Of a stretch of DNA of 16,305 bases, positions 1-7,268 are shown piece after piece; the stretch's first letter is position 1, and each line of letters opens with the position of its first letter. Source of the stretch: Bacteriovorax sp. (GTDB lineage Bacteria; Bdellovibrionota; Bacteriovoracia; Bacteriovoracales; Bacteriovoracaceae); contig JAURXW010000210.1 in the NCBI GenBank assembly GCA_030654205.1, forward strand, positions 1 through 16,305, in the 5' to 3' direction. A program made the position numbers and the translations under genes. The notes under the pieces were generated by a model. It was not told where the DNA came from. It did no database searches and saw only the letters and a program-made list of their open reading frames with translations.

Positions 1-50
1 GTGTTTATAACCCCTAGCCTATCACGAAAAAAACTTAATTAAAAAACTTA

Positions 51-1325
51 TTAGAAAAATAAGCGCAAATCAATTGAGTGTAACGCCGACAACTTAACGT
101 CCCCATCCATCGATTTAAGTGGTTTTTTAAGCGAATATTCCAACTGAAGAAGCCATAATTTTAATCTTGGAGAGAGCGTAATATACTGCTTGTCGGCCAT
201 TCCACGAAGTTGCAGCCCTAAGCGATCTCCCCAAACATGAGCTCCAGCATCGGCACCGGCATACATTCCATCAGAAAAACCATAACCTGCTCGTTTATGA
301 AAACCCACGAATGGAGTTAACGAAAGAGCTGAAAGTCTAAAAACAGCTTCCGCGTGTAAGCGCATCAACGGATCATATCCATATGAAAGTGCTTTTGATT
401 CAGATGATCGATCCTTTAATTTAGAGAGTTTCATATCTTCAACAGAGGCAAACACTCTATAGTTTGCATTATTATAACCAACTCTGAAGTCTGTATCTAA
501 GGCCATTTCCGTATTCTTTTTCTTTGGAAGATCAATTTTGGTTCCATTGGCAATCATGCTTGAATTGACTCGTTGGAAAATATCAGTTCGGCTCAATCCG
601 TAAATATTCCAATTACCAAAAAAATGTTCGCCGTAAGTATAATCGTTATAAATTCCAACTCGACCATCAACTTTAGCAAATAAAAACATATCTGGGACTG
701 TTGTATCTGGGAAAAAGTATTTTGCCTTTGAGTCGAGACAGGCCGTCTGAACGGTTATATCAAACCCCGAAGTAGTACATAAATTTGGGTTAGATGCCGG
801 AGCTAAAATATCATCACCTTTGACATAACTATTAAAACCACCACGAATAACAGTCTTTAAAGTTGCCGGTAATTCAATATTGATTAAATCAAAAATGGTA
901 TCCGCTGTAATTTTATCCGATCTGATTCCAATATTGGCCCCCACATCTGCAAAAACTCTTACATTTGGTTGTATTTTTAAATCGCCAATTGAAAATCTAA
1001 AAATGGGAAACCCAAGTGCCAAATTTACTTTTACTGTTTGCTCTGTTTTGTCATATTTGGCCAGTACAGTTTGGGCATTGGTTAATTTCGCTTGTGATGT
1101 TCCCTCAAATTTACTCGCCTTTTGAATATCATCGATAAAGCTGGTTAAATTTTTATTGGCAGTTGCTCCCACATCCAAGAAAAAATCATGCCCAATCGGT
1201 TCAAGCATCTCTTCTGTTTTCAACTTATCATCGATCAACTTATAACGATCAACAACATCATAAGAAAATGCATTACTAATAGTAGCTATAAGAGATGCTG
1301 CTGCGAGAAGCTTTAGACAATTCAT
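51..1325 (-). CDS. Outer-membrane beta-barrel protein, function unknown
   Basis: This encodes an exported protein of 424 residues. The ATG at 1325 is preferred over an upstream in-frame TTG (1343), because an AAAAGGA ribosome site lies between the two and about 9 nt before the ATG. From that ATG the protein opens with a clean signal peptide (LKLLAAASLIATISNAFS, cleavage near residue 20). The rest is rich in alternating hydrophobic and aromatic strands with many Gly, Tyr and Phe, and it ends in SIDLRLFF, a terminal-Phe barrel signature. Two cysteines sit mid-protein in a likely extracellular loop. The size would suit a barrel of about 14-18 strands, but I recognise no family and can assign no substrate. 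It is divergent from the FHA-like/RDD gene, with under 100 nt between them. The export and barrel call is inferred from composition. Confidence 0.75.
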   Translation of the reverse strand: MNCLKLLAAASLIATISNAFSYDVVDRYKLIDDKLKTEEMLEPIGHDFFLDVGATANKNLTSFIDDIQKASKFEGTSQAKLTNAQTVLAKYDKTEQTVKVNLALGFPIFRFSIGDLKIQPNVRVFADVGANIGIRSDKITADTIFDLINIELPATLKTVIRGGFNSYVKGDDILAPASNPNLCTTSGFDITVQTACLDSKAKYFFPDTTVPDMFLFAKVDGRVGIYNDYTYGEHFFGNWNIYGLSRTDIFQRVNSSMIANGTKIDLPKKKNTEMALDTDFRVGYNNANYRVFASVEDMKLSKLKDRSSESKALSYGYDPLMRLHAEAVFRLSALSLTPFVGFHKRAGYGFSDGMYAGADAGAHVWGDRLGLQLRGMADKQYITLSPRLKLWLLQLEYSLKKPLKSMDGDVKLSALHSIDLRLFF

Positions 1326-1413
1326 CAATTTTTTCCTTTTCAAATGAGCTTAAACATAAAGAACTATTTAATCCTATTTTAAGACGAAAATTTGTAAAGA
1401 GTTTTATGTCACA

Positions 1414-3471
1414 GTGATTTCTACAGGAATAAATTACCTAAAAGAAATTGCCGTTTTATTTAATTTTAATGACAATAAGTCTATGAAAGAAAACAGCGAA
1501 TCTAAACTTCTTAATACTGACTTGATTTTTACACTTGAAGTGAGAATACCTGACCAATTACCTAAAAAGATCAGTGTGTTCGACCAGATAAATGCCGGGC
1601 TCGATCCTCGAAATGATCTCATTTTAATTGACCCAAAAATTATGGCGAAGCATTTTCATTTTGAAGTAAAAAAAAATATTTTAACGGTCCAATACCTGGG
1701 CCATGATGGCGATACTTTTTTAAATGGACTTGCTCTTAGCAATGCCAAATTTTATATTTTAGAAATTTCTGATGTCCTTAAAGTTGGCAAAATTGAAATT
1801 TGGATACGCCAGGAAGCTGGAATTAAGCCCCCATCAGCTAAACCAAAACTGCCACATTCAACTCTCGAAAACTTCAATCTTGAAATTTCTGACTTAAAAA
1901 AGGCCCCGCCAGAAAATATAATTGAAAATTTTGCTTATCAAGAAATGCCTTTTCCTAAACAAAATAAATTAAAAATAAGCGCTCGTACAATCTTTGATTT
2001 TAGTACCGTAAAACTCATTCCATATAAAGTTTATGGCTTTATCGTCGATATTGCACTCACCTATTTTATCTTAAGTTTTATGCTTCCAAAGTTTGAAATT
2101 CTTACTTTGGTTCAGGACTTTTTCTTTCCTGTTTCTCAATATATCTCTCAATTTATCGCCCAATATATTTCACAATTCTTAGTCTCTCATCAAAATATTT
2201 TTGTAGATTTTAAAATCTTATCCCTCATAGAATTTTTGTTCTTTTTTCACTCAATCATGATCTTTTTCAGTTTAATTTTAGGAACAACTCCAGGTGCTTT
2301 TTTAATTGGACTTCATCACAAGGCCAACAATAAAAGTTTTTTGGGACTTCGTTTTAAAGCTTATCTGTATTCACTTTTAAATATCTTTGTTCTTCCTTTA
2401 ATTATTTTTGATATTCCTATTTATCGTGGGAAAAACTTAAAAGAAATTCTTACTTTTTCAGAACGAGAAATAACCAGTTCTTTATTTTTTAAAATATTTC
2501 GGCATGCCATCACTCCCGTTTTAATTATAGCGTCTTTTTTATCACCATTTTTTCTTAATCCACCATACACTTCTAGCATCACATTTGAAAAAATGATCGC
2601 CCCTAAATATAAAGACGTTCACACGAAACTTTATAAATCTCAATCCAAATTTTTAGGACTCTCCCTTAATACGGAAATTAATAATCAATTAATGATTATT
2701 CCCAGTTTTGAAAATAATAAAATGGGATTAATTCTTTATGACCTAAAAAATAATGAATCAATCTCAATGCATGAGCACAAACGTATATCTCACAGCAAAG
2801 CACTATACCAACTTCGGTATGCCAACCCCCTATCAAGTTTATATTTACCTGATCATTCTATAAATAATTTTGAACTTAAAAACAAATCAGTAAAAAGTTT
2901 ACAAATTTCTTTAACTTCAATTCTTCCAGGCATAAAAGAATTCGGACCATTTCTGGCCAATGCTTTTCTTTTTAAAAAACTTTTTCTAAATGATTCTGAT
3001 AATTTTCTTGTGAATATTTTTACTCAAAACAATCCGGCCATAAAAGTAAACGTCTCGACCCAACAAAAAAAAGAAAGAGTTTTTCTCTTTGCCAAGAATG
3101 AAATTCTCGAATTTTCACTAAATTCAGCGGCAAAAAATGACCTTGCAATGATTTTTACTCAGGATGTTTTGGGTGCACTTCAATATGATCAATCCAATAA
3201 AATTGACTTAGACAACCCACAAGTACTTGAAGTTGTGGATGCTTTTATCAATTCTAACTACCGGACTATTTTGACTTATTACATCAATGAGGCTAAGAAG
3301 GTCAAAGATTTAAACAACCCAAAATGGCAGGCCTTCCTGCTTAAAAACCTAGTTCAAACAAAAGAGGTTTTACTTGCTGATAAATCTAGAATTGGTATGA
3401 ATAAAAATATTGAAAAATCTCTGGATAATATAATTAACTCGCTTTCAGAAAATGGAAAAAAAATAAAATGA
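1414..3471 (+). CDS. FHA-like domain fused to RDD membrane domain
   Basis: This encodes a 685-residue inner-membrane protein. Residues about 50-132 look like an FHA domain: GLDPRNDLILIDP, then H80, then NG at 104-105, then a closing LKVGKIEIWI strand. Residues 205-380 form an RDD-type membrane region with about four segments (205-225, 268-292, 315-335, 364-380); K205, D212 and D333 stand in for the R-D-D signature. The last 300 residues form a soluble domain I do not recognise. FHA-RDD fusions usually suggest signalling-linked transport or envelope assembly, but no substrate can be named. The start is uncertain: the GTG at 1414 has only a weak AAAGAG site, and the ATG at 1483 (residue 24) has none. 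The gene overlaps tgt by 4 nt (ATGA), so the two are co-translated. Confidence 0.75.
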   Translation: MISTGINYLKEIAVLFNFNDNKSMKENSESKLLNTDLIFTLEVRIPDQLPKKISVFDQINAGLDPRNDLILIDPKIMAKHFHFEVKKNILTVQYLGHDGDTFLNGLALSNAKFYILEISDVLKVGKIEIWIRQEAGIKPPSAKPKLPHSTLENFNLEISDLKKAPPENIIENFAYQEMPFPKQNKLKISARTIFDFSTVKLIPYKVYGFIVDIALTYFILSFMLPKFEILTLVQDFFFPVSQYISQFIAQYISQFLVSHQNIFVDFKILSLIEFLFFFHSIMIFFSLILGTTPGAFLIGLHHKANNKSFLGLRFKAYLYSLLNIFVLPLIIFDIPIYRGKNLKEILTFSEREITSSLFFKIFRHAITPVLIIASFLSPFFLNPPYTSSITFEKMIAPKYKDVHTKLYKSQSKFLGLSLNTEINNQLMIIPSFENNKMGLILYDLKNNESISMHEHKRISHSKALYQLRYANPLSSLYLPDHSINNFELKNKSVKSLQISLTSILPGIKEFGPFLANAFLFKKLFLNDSDNFLVNIFTQNNPAIKVNVSTQQKKERVFLFAKNEILEFSLNSAAKNDLAMIFTQDVLGALQYDQSNKIDLDNPQVLEVVDAFINSNYRTILTYYINEAKKVKDLNNPKWQAFLLKNLVQTKEVLLADKSRIGMNKNIEKSLDNIINSLSENGKKIK

Positions 3472-4628
3472 GAATTCAAGATCAAGTCAAAGAACATTTC
3501 AGTTTTAAATTAGAACATGTTGATAAAAATTGTAAGGCCCGTGCTGGCATCATGAAAACGCCCCATGGCGATATTCCTACACCAGTTTTTATGCCGGTAG
3601 GAACTCATGGCGCGGTCAAAGCACTACAACCAAAAGTACTCGAAGAAATGGATACTAAAATTATTCTTTCTAACACTTATCATTTACACATGACTCCAGG
3701 TTCAGATTTAATCAAAAAAGCTGGTGGCCTTCATAAATTTATGAACTGGCCTAGACCCATTTTGACTGACTCTGGTGGATTCCAAGTTTTCTCTCTTCAG
3801 AAAAAAAGCATTAAAGAAGAAGGCGCTGAATTCGCTGATCAAAAAGGAAAAAAGATTCTTTTATCGCCAGAGACTTCTATTACCATCCAACAAAATCTTG
3901 GTTCAGATATCATGATGGCCTTCGATGAATGTATTCCCTATCCGGCCACTCGCGAATACACCAAAACCTCCATGGATAGAACGCACAGATGGCTTGACCG
4001 CTGTATTGAAACTTGGGTTAACCCAAAGCAAGCTTTATTTGGAATCATTCAAGGATCGACTTATAACGACCTTAGAAAAGAATGCATAGATGAGTTAGTT
4101 AAGCGCGATCTTCCTGGTTACGCAATCGGAGGAGTTTCTGTTGGTGAAGGCGCTGAGTGGATGGAAAAAATTATTTCATACGCTGCTCCTTTAATGCCAG
4201 TTGATAAACCTCGTTACGCCATGGGGATTGGTAATCCTGAAGATTTAATTATGTTGTGGGAAAATGGAATCGATATGAGTGACTGTATCATTCCCACTAA
4301 ATTTGCTCGCGGAGGAACTCTTTTTACCACGCGTGGAAAAATTAGAATTCGCCACAGAAATTATCGACGAGATTTTTATCCTATCGATCACAGTTGTGAC
4401 TGTTATACTTGTAAGAATTTTACCCGTGCTTATATTAAACACCTTTTTGATTCAAACGAGATTTTGGGACAAATTTTAGCGACTACTCATAATATTGCTT
4501 ACTATAAAGGTTTAGCTGAGAGAGCTCGCGTGGCCATATTGGCCGATAAGTTTTTAGAATTTAAGAAAGATTTTTTTGCAAATTATACTAAAGACTCTGG
4601 TGATGATGATGGAAGTTCTGAGGACTAA
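3468..4628 (+). CDS. tgt: Queuine tRNA-guanine transglycosylase
   Basis: This enzyme swaps guanine-34 of GUN-anticodon tRNAs for preQ1 (the bacterial substrate) in queuosine synthesis; it is cytosolic. At 386 residues it has the usual length. ILTDSGGFQVFSL carries the acid/base D101, AFDECIPYPA (151-160) is substrate-binding, GGVSVGEG and MGIGNPEDL are conserved, and D272 in DMSDCIIPTKFARGG is the covalent nucleophile. The zinc site is C310-x-C312-x2-C315 plus H341, matching the spacing of the E. coli enzyme. FARGG replaces the common NARNG after the nucleophile, so it is a somewhat divergent clade. Its ATG overlaps the stop of the FHA-like/RDD gene, and a strong hairpin follows. No other queuosine gene lies in the window. 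Confidence 0.97.
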   Translation: MRIQDQVKEHFSFKLEHVDKNCKARAGIMKTPHGDIPTPVFMPVGTHGAVKALQPKVLEEMDTKIILSNTYHLHMTPGSDLIKKAGGLHKFMNWPRPILTDSGGFQVFSLQKKSIKEEGAEFADQKGKKILLSPETSITIQQNLGSDIMMAFDECIPYPATREYTKTSMDRTHRWLDRCIETWVNPKQALFGIIQGSTYNDLRKECIDELVKRDLPGYAIGGVSVGEGAEWMEKIISYAAPLMPVDKPRYAMGIGNPEDLIMLWENGIDMSDCIIPTKFARGGTLFTTRGKIRIRHRNYRRDFYPIDHSCDCYTCKNFTRAYIKHLFDSNEILGQILATTHNIAYYKGLAERARVAILADKFLEFKKDFFANYTKDSGDDDGSSED

Positions 4629-4634
4629 ATAATA

Positions 4635-4672
4635 TTGGCCTTCTTTATAATTTTAAATATAAAGAAGGCCAA
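4635..4672. terminator. Bidirectional hairpin terminator between tgt and serC
   Basis: A perfect 15-bp inverted repeat (TTGGCCTTCTTTATA at 4635-4649 and its complement at 4658-4672) closes an 8-nt loop. It lies 7 nt after the tgt stop and 13 nt after the serC stop on the other strand. Neither side has a long T-run, so it may act as a processing or barrier stem as well as a terminator, but its placement between convergent genes is typical of shared termination. Confidence 0.8.
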
Positions 4673-4684
4673 CAGATTAACAAA

Positions 4685-5803
4685 CTATAATTTTGATTCA
4701 ATCATCTTCGATAAAAGACCAGTTAATTTTTCCAAATCATTATAACTGATATTATGAAACATCGAAATTCTGAATTGATTTCTACCCAGTTTTCTATAAC
4801 CATCAATTCCGTAAACCAATTTTTTCTTTTCTAAAAATTTAATCACATCATCAACATTAACTTTTGAATCAACATCAATTGTAGCAACGGCCACAGATCT
4901 AAATTCTTTTTCTTCGATAAAACATGATAAGTATGGTTTTGATTCTGCCCATCCATAAAGAAGATCTGCTTTTTTCTGAGCAAGATTTTTAACTTCTTCA
5001 TAGCCAATCATATTCATTAGTTTCACTTGTTCATTCATCATAAACAACGTGGCCAGGGCCGGAGTATTATAGGTTTGATTTTGCTCTGAGTTTGTTATGG
5101 CATTAGTCCAGTTCATAATGTCTGGCACGTAACGAGATTTATCAGCTGCAATTTTTTTGGCACGTGCCAAAGCTTTTGGAGACATGATCGCCACCCAAAG
5201 ACCTCCGTCACTTGCAAAAACTTTTTGAGGAGAGAAAAAATAGATATCTGTTTTTGAAATATCACATGGACATTGTCCACCACCAGAAGTTGCATCCACC
5301 GCTAGAATTGTATTTGAATCAACCACGGGAAGTTTTGAGAGTTGAACACCTGTTGAAGTTTCATTTAATGTAACAGCAATTAAATCGGATCCTGGAACTG
5401 CTGCTCCGTTGATTCCCTTTCCAAAGGCCACTGCCACTTGTTCTGTATCAATCCAAGGAACCAATTTAGAAGATTTATACCATTTTTCAGAAAACTCACC
5501 ACAAGTATAATGAGTCGCCTTTTTTTCTACAATCCCAAGTGCGATCATATCAAATAAAAGAGTTGCTCCTCCATTTCCTAAAACAACTAAGTAATCAGAT
5601 GGAAGATTAAAATATTTAACTAAGCCTTCTTGGATTTCCTTAACAACATTTTTGACCCCAGGTTTTCTATGGCTTGTTCCCATAAAATGATGACCCGTTT
5701 TCGTCAGTGCTTCTAAAAATTGTACTGGAACTAGAGAAGGACCACAGCCAAAGCGTGGATCACTCGGAATAAGATTTTGAGGAACTTCGAAATTATCAAA
5801 CAT
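4685..5803 (-). CDS. serC: Phosphoserine aminotransferase, actinobacterial type
   Basis: This PLP enzyme converts 3-phosphohydroxypyruvate and glutamate to O-phosphoserine (serine synthesis), and many homologues also serve pyridoxine synthesis. It has 372 residues, a normal length for the family. Visible motifs are RFGCGPS near the start, GTSHR (42-46), LGNGGAT (75-81), LNETSTGV (146-153), D170 for the PLP ring nitrogen and K194 in FFSPQKVFASDGG for the Schiff base. QTYNTPA and YRKLGRNQFRISMF follow. The pattern, notably the GTSHR-KPGVKN and LGNGGAT-LFD blocks, matches the Mycobacterium/Actinobacteria form of SerC better than the E. coli form. An AAAGGA ribosome site sits 7 nt before the ATG. 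No serA or serB is next to it. It is divergent from the barrel-matrixin operon. Confidence 0.93.
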   Translation of the reverse strand: MFDNFEVPQNLIPSDPRFGCGPSLVPVQFLEALTKTGHHFMGTSHRKPGVKNVVKEIQEGLVKYFNLPSDYLVVLGNGGATLLFDMIALGIVEKKATHYTCGEFSEKWYKSSKLVPWIDTEQVAVAFGKGINGAAVPGSDLIAVTLNETSTGVQLSKLPVVDSNTILAVDATSGGGQCPCDISKTDIYFFSPQKVFASDGGLWVAIMSPKALARAKKIAADKSRYVPDIMNWTNAITNSEQNQTYNTPALATLFMMNEQVKLMNMIGYEEVKNLAQKKADLLYGWAESKPYLSCFIEEKEFRSVAVATIDVDSKVNVDDVIKFLEKKKLVYGIDGYRKLGRNQFRISMFHNISYNDLEKLTGLLSKMIESKL

Positions 5804-5890
5804 AAAAACTTCCTTTGCCTAAGTTTGGGGAATTAAATTGGGAAATACGTTGCCATTTTAGCGCAAGTATTGAAAGAATACTAAGCGAAT

Positions 5891-6484
5891 ATGAAAAAAA
5901 ATATATACCCGACTTTTTTATTTTTACTTTTGTTTTTTTTGAACTCTTTTAAACAGGCACAGGCCTATGATTTAGGTGTTTCATTGGGGAATCTCTGCGA
6001 ATATGTAGGTAAAATTCAAACAGATGACAAGGGAAGTACCAATCTATGCAGCTTCAATCCCTATTTATCAACCTCTTTTGATTATGACGTTTACCCTCAA
6101 TTAATACTTTCACCTGAGATTGGCTTTTCATTTCCAAAAACAGGACGAGATCAAAAGATTAGCACTATGTCATTTATTGCATTAGGAAATGCCAAATATA
6201 CATTTTCCATGTTTCACTTTTTGGCCGGGGCCGGTTTTTTTATCAACCGAATTGCAGGCGCAGGTGGAACTCAAGATTTAAATAATGGAACAGGGACTGT
6301 TTCTTTTCCTATGCCAGAATCAACTATTTACTCTCGCAATTTTATTCTTAATCTCGGGCTTGGGGCGGATTTTAATAAAGACTGGAGTGCTGATGTACAT
6401 ACTTATATTTTTAATTTATTAAAATCAGAAGACCGAGCATATTCCGTTGCACTCAATGGAACTTATCACTTTGGAGAATTTTAA
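5891..6484 (+). CDS. Small outer-membrane beta-barrel protein
   Basis: A 197-residue exported protein with a strongly hydrophobic signal peptide ending in AQA (cleavage after residue 25). The mature part of about 170 residues has alternating amphipathic strands, a Gly-rich mid-section (FLAGAGFFINRIAGAGG), and ends YHFGEF with a terminal Phe, as expected of an OmpA/OmpW-sized 8-strand barrel. Two cysteines near the mature N-terminus could form a disulphide. The ATG has no clear ribosome site. It is the first gene of a two-gene unit: its stop is one base before the ATG of the matrixin, and the matrixin's ribosome site lies inside its last codons. The specific role is unknown. Confidence 0.7.
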   Translation: MKKNIYPTFLFLLLFFLNSFKQAQAYDLGVSLGNLCEYVGKIQTDDKGSTNLCSFNPYLSTSFDYDVYPQLILSPEIGFSFPKTGRDQKISTMSFIALGNAKYTFSMFHFLAGAGFFINRIAGAGGTQDLNNGTGTVSFPMPESTIYSRNFILNLGLGADFNKDWSADVHTYIFNLLKSEDRAYSVALNGTYHFGEF

Positions 6485-6485
6485 A

Positions 6486-7268
6486 ATGTTTCTCATTACT
6501 AAAATTCTTTTAAGCTCATACTTGTTTTTATCCATGGCCCAGGCTTTTACACTTAATAACTCTGCAACATTAGTTTTTGGGCAAGATGAAGTGAAAATAA
6601 ATATTGCGGCCAATAGCTGCAGTAATATTGGCATTAATGAAAATGAACTTCTCTCCATTGCTGGGGACGCAGTCAATCAGTATTGGAATAAATCTCCCAC
6701 TTCTAGACTTAAATTGCGTGCAGGATCTGTCAAAAGTGTAATCGCTGCTTATAAAACTGGGACCATTTGTGTCACCAATACAGCGTGTGATCCAAACCCT
6801 ACTCTGGCGGTTGATTCAGATATTTTAATTACCTGTAATACAAATACAACCAACTTTACCAACTCGTCGATATTGGCCGTTACTGTTCCCAACAATATTA
6901 ACGGGAAAACTATTATTGGTTCATTGATAATGATTAATGATCAAAGTGGAAATCGATTTGCAAGTATGTCTAGAGACGAAAAAATATCTGTGATTGCTCA
7001 CGAACTAGGACACACGTTTGGGCTAGGCCATAGCCCCGTAAAAGACTCCTTGATGTACTACAGTACTGTAGACATGAGAAAAAGTTTGGGCCGTGATGAT
7101 ATAGATGGCATCACCTATCTTTACCCCAAACAACAACCCGTAAGTTGTGGAACGATCACTGAAAAAAATAATCCCAACTCATGGTTGGGATTATTACTAG
7201 GATTTGCTTTTATAACTCTTATAAGTAAATTTCAGCTTCGGTATTTAAAACTTCGGGCACGTTTTTGA
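6486..7268 (+). CDS. Secreted matrixin-like zinc metalloprotease with C-terminal anchor tail
   Basis: A 260-residue metzincin. The ATG at 6486 is chosen over one at 6447 because GGAG (6473-6476) is well spaced and a signal peptide starts there (cleavage after AQA, residue 20). The zinc motif is HELGHTFGLGH with H172, E173, H176 and H182; M190 in SLMYY is the Met-turn, and RDDIDGITYLYP closes the catalytic domain as in matrixins. No cysteine-switch prodomain is visible. The end is unusual: SCGTI (220-224), a polar linker, a hydrophobic stretch (233-247) and a basic tail (R252, K255, R257, R259), the layout of a CTERM-type sorting signal. It probably cleaves peptides outside the cell or at the surface; the substrate is unknown. 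It is one base downstream of the barrel gene and overlaps the aminopeptidase gene tail-to-tail by 37 nt. Confidence 0.85.
   Translation: MFLITKILLSSYLFLSMAQAFTLNNSATLVFGQDEVKINIAANSCSNIGINENELLSIAGDAVNQYWNKSPTSRLKLRAGSVKSVIAAYKTGTICVTNTACDPNPTLAVDSDILITCNTNTTNFTNSSILAVTVPNNINGKTIIGSLIMINDQSGNRFASMSRDEKISVIAHELGHTFGLGHSPVKDSLMYYSTVDMRKSLGRDDIDGITYLYPKQQPVSCGTITEKNNPNSWLGLLLGFAFITLISKFQLRYLKLRARF
7162..7195 (-). terminator. Rho-independent terminator of the aminopeptidase gene, inside the matrixin gene
   Basis: Left arm AATAATCCCAAC (7167-7178), loop TCATG, and a perfectly complementary right arm (7184-7195) give a 12-bp stem. On the minus strand the stem is followed by a T-run (A7 at 7162-7168 on the plus strand). 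It lies about 37 nt downstream of the aminopeptidase stop. The same bases code for the NNPNSWLGL stretch of the matrixin. Confidence 0.8.

Noticed and set aside
1..50. T-rich stretch after the large barrel gene as an intrinsic terminator
   Set aside because: It has repeated AAGTTTTTT on the minus strand but no stem before it; the left edge may cut the real signal.
880..1125. 81-codon plus-strand frame inside the large barrel protein gene
   Set aside because: It lies wholly antisense in a well-supported exported protein gene, and its product has no domain or ribosome site.
2134..2187. Short repeats as a CRISPR or other array
   Set aside because: Only two coding copies exist, inside one reading frame; no spacer-repeat pattern appears anywhere in the window.
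4245..4479. Two frames of 65-66 codons inside tgt, one on each strand
   Set aside because: Both overlap the conserved zinc-binding end of Tgt; codon constraint there explains the open frames.
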